Assembly (NCBI GenBank): GCA_022605955.1
Contig: JAKCOZ010000004.1
Span: 64,850,229-64,914,228, forward strand
Direction: 5' to 3'
DNA: 64,000 bases
Origin: Rallus limicola
Lineage: Eukaryota > Chordata > Aves > Gruiformes > Rallidae
Part shown: in pieces, positions 1 to 13,337 of the stretch
Layout of the letters: every line of letters begins with the position of its first letter
How positions within the stretch are numbered: position 1 is the stretch's first letter
Made by a program: the position numbers and the translations under genes
Notes under the pieces: model-generated
Database searches by the model: none
Told to the model about the DNA's origin: nothing
The model's input: only the letters and a program-made list of their open reading frames with translations

Positions 1-721
1 GTTTTGCCCTCACAAACTGTACCCCTGATATTCTGTCACACACTGACTGATGTTTTCAGTTGCTTTCATAAAAGATGTGGCCTACCACATTCTATATAAA
101 TTGACTTAGTCTAAAGCTGCTGAGAAGTGTGTAGAAATGTATCCTTCACCAGTTTAAGTAGTTCTCAACTCAAAAAACTATCAGTTTCTCTCTGATTTTT
201 TATTTATTAAAAGCAAATAAACAGATGTGCTTAGTACAGACTTTAATATCTGGAGTTAAGGACATTTTTCATTTAAGATCCATTTTCTGGAGAGAAATAC
301 AACTTACTAAAAAGGGAAGAAAAGACAAAACTTGCTATTTAGATGGAAGAAAATATGAAGTAGAAGAGTAGTATTTTCAATCACTTTTTCATTTTACTAA
401 CATGGCTGTCTAGGAGTATAACTCAGAACTAAATTTCTACCAGTTAGGAAAGTACAGTTAGTTCTTATGGGATAAAGGCCCCATTATTATTGTTTACACA
501 CCATTTTAGTTTTCTGTGTTGTTTTCAGATATTTACACAACAGATATGTACTGTCATTAAATCATATCCAGAATGTTACCTGTTAAATTCCTACAGAGAA
601 CTTTCACAACAAATCTGAAAGACTTTTTTGGGATGGAGAAAGGTGAAGTGATTTTTTTTTTTGTAATTTTTTCTTTTTTTTTTTTCATCTTTAAATCACA
701 GATTGATATTGAATATTTAAC

Positions 722-759
722 TAATGTAACTGATAAATTATATTTATCAGTTAACATTA
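722..759. repeat. Near-perfect inverted repeat (16 bp, 5-nt loop)
   Basis: The left arm 722-737 is complementary to the right arm 743-759 except for one extra A in the right arm. The loop is TTATA (738-742). It could form a hairpin in either strand's RNA. I see no flanking element that explains it. Confidence 0.7.
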
Positions 760-3700
760 CAGTGCCTAGAGTTTAATTCTTGCTTAAAACCCCATTCTGA
801 CTTAACAACTTTTCATCCTTATTTCCTATGTAATATTGTTTTCCATTCTGTCCCAAACAGGAGTCACATAATAAGGATGGAAAGGCTAAGAAAAATCTGT
901 ATTCTACAGGATAGTTTAAAGTTAGAAAACAAAAATAAAATGCAGTAAACTGAATTCTTGGACTGATGCAGTCAGGTAGAATAATTCCCAATATACATGA
1001 AACTATCAGTAATTTTGGGCAGGGGAAGGGAATACTAATTGTAGAGAAGTATGGTCTAAGTATGACTTAAAGGAGCAAGTATGACTTAGATGACTAATGA
1101 GACTACCTAATGGTAGCTGTGTTTAATTTATTTAAATTACACTCTTTTCATCAAATTTACAACCAGTGTTTTTGAAAATTAAATGTAAATCAATTAGGAG
1201 AAAATAATGGTGCAGAGAATATGATATATAAATCAAAACACCGCGCATAGCTCAGCAATGTGTGCCACAGACACTCACAACATGTATACTGTTCTAGCAT
1301 TATTTCTAACCTGTCAAATTAATCCAGATACTTTACCTTCATTCCCTCACTTTTCTTTAGATAAGGGCTCTGAAGAAATGTAAAAGAAAGATGATTACCC
1401 ACTTACATGCACACGGACATCTCTCTCACACAATCAGACCAAGTGGGCAGACAACAGTGTTCACTGCAAAACCCTTAGCACAAAGATTTCATAAGCTGTA
1501 AGGCTTCATCTAATGAACACAATTTGAGAAATTAAAATAATCGTATTCCATCTTCTTCTGAACTGCTGAGCATACCAGTTCAAAACTGGATTTTGTTGAA
1601 CTCAACAATGTATTCTTCTAGGAATTGTTTTTCATGGCTTCTGTACAGGATTACACCCTCAATCTGGATATTACTGCATAAGAACTGACAGATAAATTAT
1701 AATATTTTAAAACTTTTTCAAGAATTTCCAGGCTATGAGATGGATGATTTATTATAATGCATTACTCTAGTGAACAGTAAAACATGTTTCTTTTTCCCTT
1801 TATTAAAGGTTATTTTTTTCCTAAATTATGCTTCAAGACTTTTGTTTGGCTACTTGAATATTAGACTGACTCATTAACTTGCCTTAGCTGATGACTGCTA
1901 GATTATGAAGATCCTGTTATTGGCAACAGCCCTGCCCTGCACAAATACTCTTTCCTTTGTCAGTGCAGTAATTGTCCTGCCTGTGTTTTGGTCATCTCCC
2001 ACATCATGGGAGCCACTCTGGCTGCTTCTTGACAAGAACTAATCATCCAACACTTTTTATAGTGAAAAATCCCCAACAAAATAGAGAGATGTATCACTGC
2101 CATCTCTCCTTTCACTATAACTAGCAGTTAGATACCTAAAAGACTAACATTAAAGTTTCTAAACTTGGACATTGATCAATCCAAAGTCTAGAAAGGCACA
2201 AGATTTCACAAGCAACTTGTGTACTGTCTTTCCAAAAATGTGTTCTGTATCTTTACTAATATACTTTTAAATTGCCTAAAGACTCTATCAACTTTGAACA
2301 GGAAAAGGATCCTGTTAAATCCAACTGAGCAGGGACTAAATACAAACACATAAGTTATTGCAGTATCAGGGCCAAAATCTTCGCTACATAGATTAAAATA
2401 TCCTGTCCCATTTTCCCACAACTTCAGCTTCCTAACTGATATTCAAGAACGAAACCTAATTAGCTTATAAGTACCATAAAAACTCTACTGTAAACTTCTG
2501 TTATTAGTGACATGAATCATACAGAAATAATATCATCCAGCAGAAGTGGATAAGTGATCATTTGTGGAAGTTGCCCACCTTTACTACTGTATCAGATATA
2601 AGTAATACAGTTAAATCCAAAGAAATGTACCTTTAGGGGCCACAGAGATGTGCAGGTTGGTCATAGCTTAAATCTGAATCAAAAATAAGTAAGGCTTTTT
2701 TGATTGTTGAAAAGAAATACTGTAAAAGTAGTATGGATCTGTTCTCAAACCTGTTGAAGACAAAAAGAATCTTTTTGTTGATTGTAATGTGCTTAGGTAT
2801 TTCATACCGCTCTACTCAATTATATACACTGAAGAAAAATAACTGAAATGTGTCAGAACTATGAAAAAATCCTTAAACTATTATGTGATAATCAGTGTAA
2901 GTATGTCATAACTGAAAAATTTGCTTCTACAGATGGGAATCAAGGGTTTATTAAAATTCATTATATTCTGCATTAAAGAAAGAGTATACGACAATTGTCA
3001 TTAAAGGGTTTTTTTTTGCTAGAAATCAGTCATAAATATACATAGAAGCTCTTTTTTCACAGCACTAGTGAATTTCTAATTGCTTCATTTATTTATTATT
3101 CTGATTTCAATCCTTAAACAATTTATGAACTTCCAAAACATTAGTCCTTCCATTTCTTAAATAGAAGAAAAGTGGATAGAGTTAAAAAAACGCTAAATGA
3201 CAGCCAAGTGTCTGAAGAAAACCTATTAGAACTACTACCTTTTAATGCATGTGAACTTCACATGGATTGTAGACTTCTTCAACAGTCAATGTATCCTGTC
3301 ATGCTAAATATATTAAAATATTTAAAAACAGATATTCTTTGGCTATACAGATCTTAGATATCTCAAGTAAGGTACAGTAAGGGAGGTGCCCAAAAAGTTG
3401 CTTCATAGATGGTTTTACGCCAATTTTAATGACCATTTTAATTAACAATCTGGAAGAAGCTTTAAGCACACACTAAAACGCAAGAGCAGTACTTGGAGTA
3501 TCTTATGAACACTGAGGAGGGAAAAGATCTACAAAATGCTCAGAAGAAGAGGAATATATTAGATGAATAGTTTAGAATAGAAAGTGAGGTTGATCTGAAC
3601 TGCACACTGTTACCCAGTGATATAGAACAACGGCAGTATTATTGAAGCAGTTGAATAACAGTGAAGATGTTGCTATACATTGTGGCCAAAAAGTTAAAAT

Positions 3701-5589
3701 GACTGGGGAGCAAAGCCTAGAGGTGAGTAGAACCAACTCAGAAGTTTTTTACAGTTTCCCTGAAAGTTAGGTCTGGATATCCCATTAGAAATAGAAGACA
3801 AGACTTCCTCAAAAAAGATTTCCTGAATGGAAAGGGAATCTTAGACTAACTGGTTTCTAGAGCAGCCTTGTTAAGGGAAGGAACATTAGCAAGAACACAA
3901 TGTATGCATGTGGTTCTCTAACAACACCTAAGCAGCCAAGGGTCCCTCAGGAATATAAAGAGGCTAGTACTTCTTGGTTGTCTCACATTCTGCCAACTCC
4001 AGAGAGTCAACATAAGTTGTTTAAAACTGGGTTTATATTTAGAGCCACAAACTATCCTGACTTCTGCATTTGAAAGACAACTCAGAGATAGTATTTGTCT
4101 TAGAAAACATTTTTTGCTGATACAAGTAAACTCATGTAACCAATATGATTTTCCCATTTGTATGATTTGCTCTTTACTGCTCTTAATATACTTGAGAATC
4201 TTTAATTCTTCATCTGTATTCCTTTATTCCTATATCTAGGTAAAAATAAACACTAAAAATGGGTTATTCACAATACCCATTATAGTTCTTTTTATTTTTC
4301 CATTTTCCTTCTAAGTAACCTACATTGAGGTGATATATAAAACATTTTTATTTCTTTACAGGAAAGCATTATTATTATTTACCAAAATGTGGGGTTTCCT
4401 GACTAAACTCTTAAAATGGGAGAAATAGAAAACAGACTACTTCAATTCCAAATCTCCATTTCTGGAAAGACCTGTGAATAACCAGGCAATCAGTAATTTT
4501 TTTTCTCAGACAGAGTTTAAAAATCAGAGATGAGGATTCAAAAGGATTTTTAAAAAATAACTATTTATACAATACGAACTGAATTGAATTGGTACTAATT
4601 CCACTCTTAGCTGAAAATAAGTATGAAGCCAGGAGGAGGCAGTGAAAGGGAAACTGCCTGAAACCAAAGGCTATTTCAGCAGGGAAAGTGGAGATGTAGA
4701 GCAAATATCAATCTCACATTCTGCATTGCTGAATCTCTTTAGATATCCCTGTCTTTGGTGGGACAGAATTGGAAAGATTCTGTGCATCCATGGTAGTTTC
4801 TCTGACTTGCTGGTACTTATTCTATCACCTTTCTAGGTACTGGTCACCCTCCTTTCTCTCTTTCCCCTTTTTTGTTTTTTCTGCATTTATATTTCATATC
4901 TGGTGCTACTGGCAGTGGCATAATGGGAGAAGCAAGCCACACACTCTGTTTTGCTATGCCAAGATTAATTTCAGCATCTATAGCTCTACAGTACAGTCAA
5001 AGAAAAACAGCAGAAGAGCATCCAAAACCATATTACTGTCTAGGAGCCTTATGAACTGTTCAAATCCCTGGCCTTATATCTGGCCTAAACACTTCTGACA
5101 ATTTAATCTTATGCTGCCTTAAGAAGCACCAGGACTTACGCATTCTTTCCTCATTATTTCCACCCTCATCTTAAATGGTGACTGCCCCAGGCCTGCAACC
5201 ATATAACAGAAAACATTTTGAACCAGTAGCTTGAGCTTCCTCGATAGATGCCAGCTCCAGGGACACATAGTATGTGCTTCTGATTTGCAGTGCTGAGCCT
5301 TCTATTGAGTTCTGTACTTAATAGAAGAGAAAACCTTTTTCAAACGTATGTAGTGACTAAAACTCTAAGGTAAGAGACTTTTGGATGCCAGGCCCTCCTC
5401 AACTTGAGCGGTTTGAATTCACCTCTTCTAATGTCCTGGACAGCACCCCTCTCAGAGGTGAAAACCCAGGATGGAAGTCCACCTTCTGAACTTAGGCTAG
5501 TAAACATACAGAAGGTGGTTAAGGATGATGGAGGAAAATTATAAATAAAATTGTACTGAGTGTGCATGGCACAGATTTAGTACCTGGGC

Positions 5590-6286
5590 TGTGAGAGTGC
5601 TGAGTGTGTGTCTTTTGTGAGAAGAGGCTAGGGGCTGCCCCATGCTAGACATGGCTGTTTCCAGCTGGCTTAAACAGAATCCCCGCAGGACACAGCTGAG
5701 CCCCTCAGCCAAAATGGTGGCAACTCTGGAAAAGTGTACTTAAATTACAAAAAATGCCAGGCAGAAATGGGGTGGGGGGAGGTGCCAGGAAGTGAGAAAC
5801 AGCAGAAGGAACATCAAGGTGAGAGAAGTAGGAGGGGACGGGGTGCTCTGGGCATCAAAGCAGAGATTTCCCTACAGCCCATAGAGACACTGACAGTGGA
5901 GCAGATTTTTTCCTGAAGAACTTTAGTCCATGATAAAGCCCAAGCTGGAGCAGGGAAAAAGTGTGAGGGGGCAGAAGCCAGAGAGAAACTGCTATGTACT
6001 GACCACAAACTGGCCCCCATCCTTTCTTCATTGCTTGGGTGTGGGTAGAGGAATCTAGAGCAAAGTTCAACTAGGGAAAGTGAGAAGGAAAGGTGTTGTT
6101 TCCATGTTTGCTTTTGGTTTTCACCTTCTGAATCTATTTCAGCCTATGACAATTAAGAAATCTTCCTGCCTTTATCTTTCCATGGGCTTTCTCATCCAGT
6201 TTTCTCCTCTTGTCTTGCTGCAGAGGGGAGCAAGCAAGTGGCTGGGTGGGCAGGTGGCCCTTAGCCAAGGTTAACCCAACACAACA
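5590..6286 (+). mobile_element. Diverged LTR of an avian endogenous retrovirus family (family A)
   Basis: A GC-richer block in AT-rich intron. From the start (about TGTGAGAGTG) it has the GGCTGTTTCCAGCTGGCTT stretch, the AAAATGGTGGCAACTCTGG stretch, a GAAGGAACATCAAGGTGAGAG motif, and one or two GGAGCAG-type units. A pyrimidine-rich U5-like portion follows, ending TTAGCCAAGG/TTAACCCAACACA. This order matches, from memory, a dispersed avian LTR whose 3' end reads CCAGGGTCAACCCACCACA. The fragment at 27505-28197 shares the same order of motifs. It keeps only part of the TGGAGCAG tandem region. I found no clean target duplication; the 5' limit is approximate. Open frames inside it are not genes. 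Confidence 0.7.
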
Positions 6287-7236
6287 TGGCTTGCTTCCTC
6301 AAATTGAGTGTCCTCCCTTGGGAGGTGTGATCTGAGTTTTGATCAATACTTTGAGAACGCAGCACAAAGGACCTTCCCACATTCCATTCACAAACTACAA
6401 TAAGGCTTAAATGCTTACTGACACAGTTGTTCTGGAACTACTCAGCAGAGCTATGTTTAGGTACCCAGCAAAAGAGAAACAGATAACATGATACTAGTCA
6501 TCATCTGAATGTCTTTTGATGGCTTTAAGGTCACATAGAAAATAAGAATCTATATATGTAGACAGGCTCTTTTGCTTTTCTATATAGAACTGTTTCACTT
6601 CATCACCTCTTTCACTTCTGCTATAACTCATGCATATTTCTCCCTCTTCTCTTTCTACACCCTCTCCATCGATTTCTGGAATACTTAGAGATTCTTTAGA
6701 AATGTTATATAGAAATGAAATAGTGATAATATCAACATATGCATGAAATGAACCTAAGTAACCGTGTAATCTTCTTAGAGCAACCCTCTTCAGCTCCCAC
6801 CCTCCCCCACTATTTGTTGTGTTCACTTGTTCTGTCATGTCTAAAATTAGACTTATATGCTTCTTCAGGCAGAAAGCATGTCTTATTCCCTTTCTGAAGT
6901 CTGCAGCATATTTTAAACTGTGCCATTTAGTGCTGAGTGAGAAAAATCTTCTTCAGTCCATTTTACATCTTAGGTTTTCAAAGAAATCTTAATCTAAGAA
7001 AATGCAACTTTTCAAGTTGAGAGCCACAAACTCCTGTGTTTGTTGTAGTATACTTGAGAGAAGTACTCATATAGACTTCATTACACTTTTAACTCTTCTG
7101 TAAACATCAAATTCTGCCCACAGTCAGAAATAAAGTACCTGAACAACTGAATTAAATGTCTATTGCATCCTTGGCATTTACCAGGGAATGGAGAAAGTCC
7201 AAATTCAAGAATTTGTTCTTCTTCAGACAGTAAATG

Positions 7237-7310
7237 ATATAATCATAGAATCACAGAATAGCCTGTGTTATAAGGGACCAATAAGGATCAAACATCCCCT
7301 TTTTATTCAC
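7237..7310 (-). mobile_element. CR1 LINE 3'-tail fragment
   Basis: The plus strand reads ATCATAGAATCACAGAATAG and then a degraded GGTTGGAAGGGACC-like stretch (TTATAAGGGACCAATAAGG). This is the reverse complement of a CR1 3' end with its octamer repeats. Only about 75 bp are left. Confidence 0.75.
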
Positions 7311-8995
7311 TTTTGAGGGACATCTATTTATCCTAATTTCTTCTCTTATTTTGACTAGAAATTCTATTAAAAATATGAGACCTTCAGAAAAAATCTTCAC
7401 ATTTTCTAGAAATGTTTGGCTATGGCAGATTTCCCACTAAAACATTATATCAGTGATGATCCCTGGACAGAGATGGTCAATAATTTATATATTATCTCAT
7501 GGATAATAATAGATACAAGGAGAGTTAAAATGTAAGCAATTACTTGTTCTGAGTTCAAATGAAACCTTATCAGTTTATGATTACAGTATGAATATAGCCA
7601 TAAAGAGCAGAAAAAAATTATAGTAGGAGAGTGTTTTCAGACACATCTTTGCTCCCTGTATTTCCTTTTTATGTCTTCAGGCCACTTTCAGTTCAGAGTA
7701 CTTGCAGGAGGTTTTTTTGATCCTGGAATGAGACATTTTGGTCTCTCTGTTCCCTCTAAACATACTTGCTTCAGAGCTTAGCTGGAATGTCTAGGTTTCC
7801 CTGTTGCTTGACGTGCCTAAAAATTTCCTTTGTCATTCAATAGCCCTGTTGTAAATCATATAATAGAACTTCAGCTTCACATCAATATTTAGTTAGGGCA
7901 CAATAAGATTATATTACTGTTATCTGCCCTATCGACGTTTTAGAAAACTTATACTAGACAAAACACCATTCTTGCATTACAATAAACCCAAAAGAATCTC
8001 TAAAGATCATTTCTCATAGGGAACTCTTATTTAGTTTTTACCTAAAAGACAGGAGATATGTGTCTTGATTGATCAATACAAACTCTTAACAAAAATATTA
8101 ATGATCACCCTAAACTATGCCTGCAGGACTTGAATTTTCCCTAGAGCTCTCCCATCATAGCACTGACAAGCACATGTGATTTCTTTTGAGTTAAACATAT
8201 TCAACATATTTGCAGCCCCAAAATTAATTCATGCAAAGAAATTATTTCCAGTCTCCTGAAGGTTCCTGTTTGACAGGTGACTGACTTGCTTATTTTCAGA
8301 GCTTATAAATTAATGTTATACATTCTACAGTGCCCCCATTTCTTGGGTTCAGTAACACTGCACTGCATCATTGATACTGGTTTTGGTACATTAAGAAATT
8401 GCTGAAACGTTTTAAAACAGTGCTTGCCAGAGGAGGATAATCTTTATGGGTTTTTTGCCTTCTTAGAGAAAAAGACAACATTAAATGGTGCCTTGTGTGC
8501 AGCTATAAAGACCGAATTCATATTCATGGAAGCTGAATTAAAAGAAAGTGTAATAAGTTAATTTGACACTTAGAAACAAAGCTTAGCCTCCTCTGTTTGG
8601 GGGTGAGAGGGACTACTGTATATTTTGGTATTTTAGTAGAAAAAGAAGCTAGTCTGTTTAACTGTGAAATACGGACAGTAGTTAAATGAAATCAGTCTTC
8701 TGTATAACAGCATGGTTAAACCATAAAGCTAATCATATATCATTCTGTTTCTGACTTGAATATATCTAAAATATGATTTAGTTACAAGTCTGATGTCAGA
8801 AGGAGTGAAGGGGAATAACAGTGTAGCTATGAACATGCTTCTGTATCATCTCTAAAACGTACAAAATGTAGTGCTATTAATGCAGCAGTCTGTATATCTT
8901 TCTGAAATAAATCTGTGCTTGCATATACATACAATATATTATGTTAGGCTATAACTTAGGTTTCATCAATAATCATCAGTGAAGAATACTATGAG

Positions 8996-9043
8996 GAATT
9001 CTTTGCAAGTTGGCACTGAAGAATTCTTTGTAGTTTGGCATCA
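8996..9043. repeat. Tandem duplication, about 24 bp x 2
   Basis: Two diverged adjacent copies of a GAATTCTTTGYARKTTGGCA unit (from about 8996 and 9020). It is a simple local duplication with no other recognisable content. Confidence 0.6.
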
Positions 9044-9865
9044 GAGATGAAATTCCAGGGATGCTGTGTTCTGATATGAAGTATATTTATAATTATTTTA
9101 ATTAAAATAGGCAACAGCCAAAACTATCATCTTCTATGCTAGGATTTTACTTATAACACTTAATTACTTCAGAGATGGTTTATGGGTTAATTTTATAACT
9201 TTCAAATGAATTTACTGATAATAATGTCAAAATTACAATGGAAAATCCAGCAATAGTAACTATATTCTTAAAAAGGCTTTCATTTTTTTTAATAACTTAT
9301 TTTAAATTTGATGGGTTTCTTCCACGGGATCTCTCGGGAAGATTATTCAAATAACTGTAAGTGGCTGTGAGTAACTGCAGGAAAAGCCACTGTGGACATA
9401 ATCCTCTCTTTCATACAGTGCAAGGAATTTCTGGGGAACTGCAAGAAACTCTCTTAATGACTGATTTATTTTTGGTTTCTGAGATACTGCAAGGTGCTGC
9501 TGTCCTAAGGGTATTGCTTAAATACACAGAGTATGGTCATTCTTAAAATTTTAGTTCAAGTTCTCCAGCTGATACCTTTTCATAGAATCAATCACATCAG
9601 AAGAGTAGGGATTGTCCCTTTCCACTAGTTTGCTCTTGAAGAACATTATTCCCTTTAATAAAATTATTATTTTGAAGATCAAACACAAAAGCATAACATT
9701 TAAAGATAGAAAATCCATGCCCCTGTAAACACTAGTAGCTCTTACATATTTATTTCTTTGCCCATTGCACAGCTACAAAATTAGGATTTGATTAGCAGGG
9801 ATTCTACATCTCTTAAAACTACATATTATGAACTACTGAAATATGTAGACTTTGCATGCTCCTAA

Positions 9866-9870
9866 GTAAT
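9866..9870. repeat. Target-site duplication GTAAT, left copy
   Basis: Identical to 10392-10396 on the other side of the solo LTR. Confidence 0.8.
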
Positions 9871-10391
9871 TGTTTTGGTTTCAGCTGAGACAATTTTCTT
9901 CTTAGTAGCTGGTATAGTGCCATAGTTTTGATTTAGCATGGAAATCATATTCATGACACACTTATGATTTTAGTTGTTGTCGAGCAGCCAAAGATGTTTT
10001 AGCTTCTCACACTGCCCTGACAAAAAGAAGGTGGGGGGCACCCAAGAAGCTGGGAGGGAACACAACTAGGAGAGATGACCCAAACTGGCCAAAGGGGTGT
10101 TCCATGCCATATATCTGGGAGGTGGGCCAGGAGGCAGTTTGGCTTAAGAACTAGCAAGTATCAGCTTCAGTTAGTGGGCAATTGTGCTGTGCATCACCTT
10201 ATATGTATATGTATAATCTTCCTTTTCTGTCGTATTAAACTGTCTTTATATCTTAGCCCACAAATAAGCTTTCTTTTTAAATTTTTTTTTTTTAATTTAT
10301 TTTTTTTTTATTCTAACCCCTATCACATTGGGTGGGCATGTAAGTCAACAAGGCTGTGTGGTTATTTTGGCTGCCTGGTTAAACCACAACA
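9871..10391 (+). mobile_element. Solo LTR of an avian endogenous retrovirus, 521 bp (family B)
   Basis: The element begins TGTTTTGGTTTCAGCTGAGA and ends GGTTAAACCACAACA (TG...CA). It is flanked by an identical 5-bp duplication GTAAT at 9866-9870 and 10392-10396. The interior includes CTTAGTAGCTGGTATAG, AAGAAGCTGGGAGGGAACAC, CAAACTGGCCAAAGGG, an ATTAAA polyadenylation-like signal at 10234-10239 followed by CTGTCTTTATATC, and a T-rich U5-like part. I recognise this as a common avian ERV LTR, probably ERVL-class given the 5-bp duplication. The TATA region expected before the GGGAGGTGG stretch looks deleted. No internal retroviral region lies beside it, so it is a solo LTR. Confidence 0.88.
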
Positions 10392-10396
10392 GTAAT
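10392..10396. repeat. Target-site duplication GTAAT, right copy
   Basis: Identical to 9866-9870; it directly follows the terminal CA of the LTR. Confidence 0.8.
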
Positions 10397-12639
10397 AAAC
10401 CCACATTGATTAAAAGAGCAACCTTGTCAAGTGTAGATATACCCCAAGTTTACGCTGGCAAACATCCTGAGTTGAATACTGGAAAAGTAAGAGATCTTTA
10501 GTGATCAGTAGGAAACACAATCAGTCTTTGCCAAGATATTTCTTTTACACTCGACAAGAAAAAATTATATGAATTAGGAAGAGGAACTACACAAAGGCAT
10601 GAATTCTTCAACTTTGATGGAATAAACTACAAAAAAAGAGGTGACTGTATTTATATATATATATTTTACTGCTGCTGCTTACAATACCACCTTGTCCAAA
10701 TAAATTCAATAAATAATTTACTGAGCTCTATTGCTCTAGTACTTTGGGCATAAATATGTATTGCTTTTTAGTATATTGTAAAACAATATAACAACTGAAA
10801 ACACTTACATTCCCAGTGCTATATCAAATGGAAATTCTAAAAAAAAAATTCTACATTTACAAAAATAAGTTATTTAGTATGAAACCAGAACTTATCAGTA
10901 CAACTGAAAATCAGTTCTGACTGTAATTGAATGAATTCCAACTGGTTAGTTTAGCTGACCAGATAACCAGGTGGTTTTCATGCACTTTGAATATGGAAAG
11001 AATTTAACAGGAAAGACAAACCTCTGGAAGAGAATGTCTCTGTGAGTTTTATATTTAAGAATTTCTAAGGAAATTGTTGTAATCTTAAAGGAATCAAAAG
11101 CATGTTCTGGATTATATCAGTCGGCAGAGATAAATCTGCAGATTTTCTGTAGGCTATAGAAATTTACACAATGATATACACCTAGCACCAGCATTAAAAG
11201 AAAAAAAACAAAAACAAAAACATGGCAAAATGAAAAATTAATTTGAAAGAGAATGGGCAAGAGGAAAAAAAATTTGAATACAGACTGTTAGACAAGAATG
11301 AAAAAGGTCACAGAGGATCTGGAATATAGTGTTGTATTCCTAACTCATTTCTCTGACTCAAAATTTGATCAAAGAAAGATGAAGGGCATAATAAGCCAAA
11401 TGAATTCAGTGTTCATTCTGCCATTAAAAGTAGCGTATTTCTAATACTGACTATTCATATATCTGATTCGTATTGACTTCAAAAAAAGTATCCATTCTGT
11501 CAGTAAAGAAACCAGTATTTAAACCAGAAATATTTAAGACTATCAGTATTCAATTAATTTTCTTGTTGAATCGGCAAGGAAAGAGAAGGCTGAAAGAGTA
11601 GAAGGAATTAACTATTTGTTTCAGTTCCTTCCTCTCATTATTTGTAATCTGTGCAGAGAAAAAAAAATTGTACACATTATATATAAAAATTTACATGTAA
11701 TAAAGTCAGTTCAGTTAGCTGGCAAACATACTAGGAAACATCTAGAAGGGGTATACTACAGACCTGAAGGCCACAACAGCGCTTTTATAAGCTTTCTGTC
11801 CACTGCAGTCATATGATTCAAACAGGAAGCATTAGACCTGTCTGATGGAGAGACAATAACTTAATAAATGCTTATATAAGTCCAGGAAAGGCATCATCAA
11901 ACTGTTTGTATATTCCTGTCACTACCTCTATATAAAAAGCACATGTTTTATCTTAGGTTTCCACATGTGTTAATGAAATACTTCCAGCTATGTTGGCATA
12001 CTCACTTACAGAAGCCTCTTGTTACCCCCATCAGAGGGCAGAAATGAGCACTGATTTGCAATTAATGAAGGCTTGCCTTTATAATAATGCATTATATAAA
12101 CAGCCACTCCAGGCTGGCAACTATCAGTGAAATAAAAGTATTGTTAACAGCCATCTTAGTTTGGCTGATCAGAATTTATCCATGGACAGCCCTGGAAGTA
12201 TTCTGTGAACAGGAAAAGTTAAGCTACTCTGCTAAAAATACTGATAGACATCTGAATATTATTGAATGAAGTCCATCTGCCTCTAGTTGAGAATGTTACT
12301 CTTCTTTTGGGTGTACTATTGCAAATTTTTGGGTTGATCCTCACCTCACATAAACCAGGAAGTTTATAGTAGGTAGGTCTATGAAGGCCCCGTTTATGAT
12401 ACTGATTTTAAAGTTTTGAAAACTTTATCAGACAAAACCATTCTCCACTGTTTCCTCTATGAAGTAATCATTGCAGCATAGTCAAAAGATAGGCCTATAA
12501 CTTTCAGGAATTCATCAAAAAAAAAGAAGTATTTTTCTACTGTCGCATTCAAAGCTTACATTTCATAAATAAATAAAGTTTGTAGAAACAGACATCTTCA
12601 TCAGGTCACAGTCAAAGTAAATATCTGTTTGCTAGAAAA

Positions 12640-13337
12640 GGAAAATGTCACACCTGTTTTGACAAGGGGCACAGAGGAAGGCCTAGGAAATTACAGACCA
12701 GTAAGCCCCACCTCAGTCTCTGGAAATATTATGGAAAAAATTCTCCTGGAAGCCACTGTCAGACAGAAAAAGGACAAGGTATTTCAGAAGAGCTAGAGAA
12801 GACTTACCAAGGACAAATCATATGTAGCCAACTTAACTACTTTCTTTGAGTTACAAGAAGACTAGAGCAGCAGATGTTATCTTGACTTTAGAGACTGTTT
12901 ATCAGAGTATCCTATAGCATCTCTATTGCCAAATTGGAAAGGTCAGGCCTCAATGTCAGTCCACTGCAAGGTGGAGAAAAAAATTAGCTGGACTAATGGG
13001 CTTGAAGAAGAGCCAATATGAACAGTTATTTCTCATTAGATTGAATAGCTTCATCAGCAACCTGGAGAGTGGAATGGAATGTACTGCAGCAACATTCTTG
13101 GTAATGCCAAGCTAGAAGAGAAGGTTATTCTGTATGTACATATTCATGTGGGAATGCTTAAGCACTGGAACGTGTTACAGGGAAGTTGTGCAATCCTTAG
13201 AGATGTCAAAAACTTGACTTGGGCATGGCTCTGAACCTTCAAAGTTCTCCCTGCTGTCAGTGTTAGGGATTAGAGTACATGACAATCAGAAATCTCTTCC
13301 AACCCAGCTTCTTTGATAATCCTATGATATTCTTTAA
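12640..13337 (+). mobile_element. Old CR1 LINE copy with internal deletions
   Basis: On the plus strand, near 12690, translation gives GNYRPVSPTSVSGNIMEKIL, the start of the CR1 reverse-transcriptase domain. Further on are degraded pieces of the ORF2 3' half. The end (AATCTCTTCCAACCCAGC...GATAATCCTATGATATTCT) is a decayed CR1 3' tail. About 700 bp cover what takes well over 1.5 kb in an intact element, so large internal deletions have occurred. Frames are broken by many stops. Orientation is opposite to GRIK2. The 5' limit is uncertain by tens of bases. Confidence 0.8.

Noticed and set aside
3390..3700. Possible very old CR1 (AACAATCTGGAAGAAGC and following)
   Set aside because: Only one short stretch resembles a CR1 ORF2 segment; no second anchor or tail was seen.
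9580..9650. TCATAGAATCAATCACATC resembling a CR1 tail
   Set aside because: Only one octamer-like match; the following sequence does not continue as CR1.
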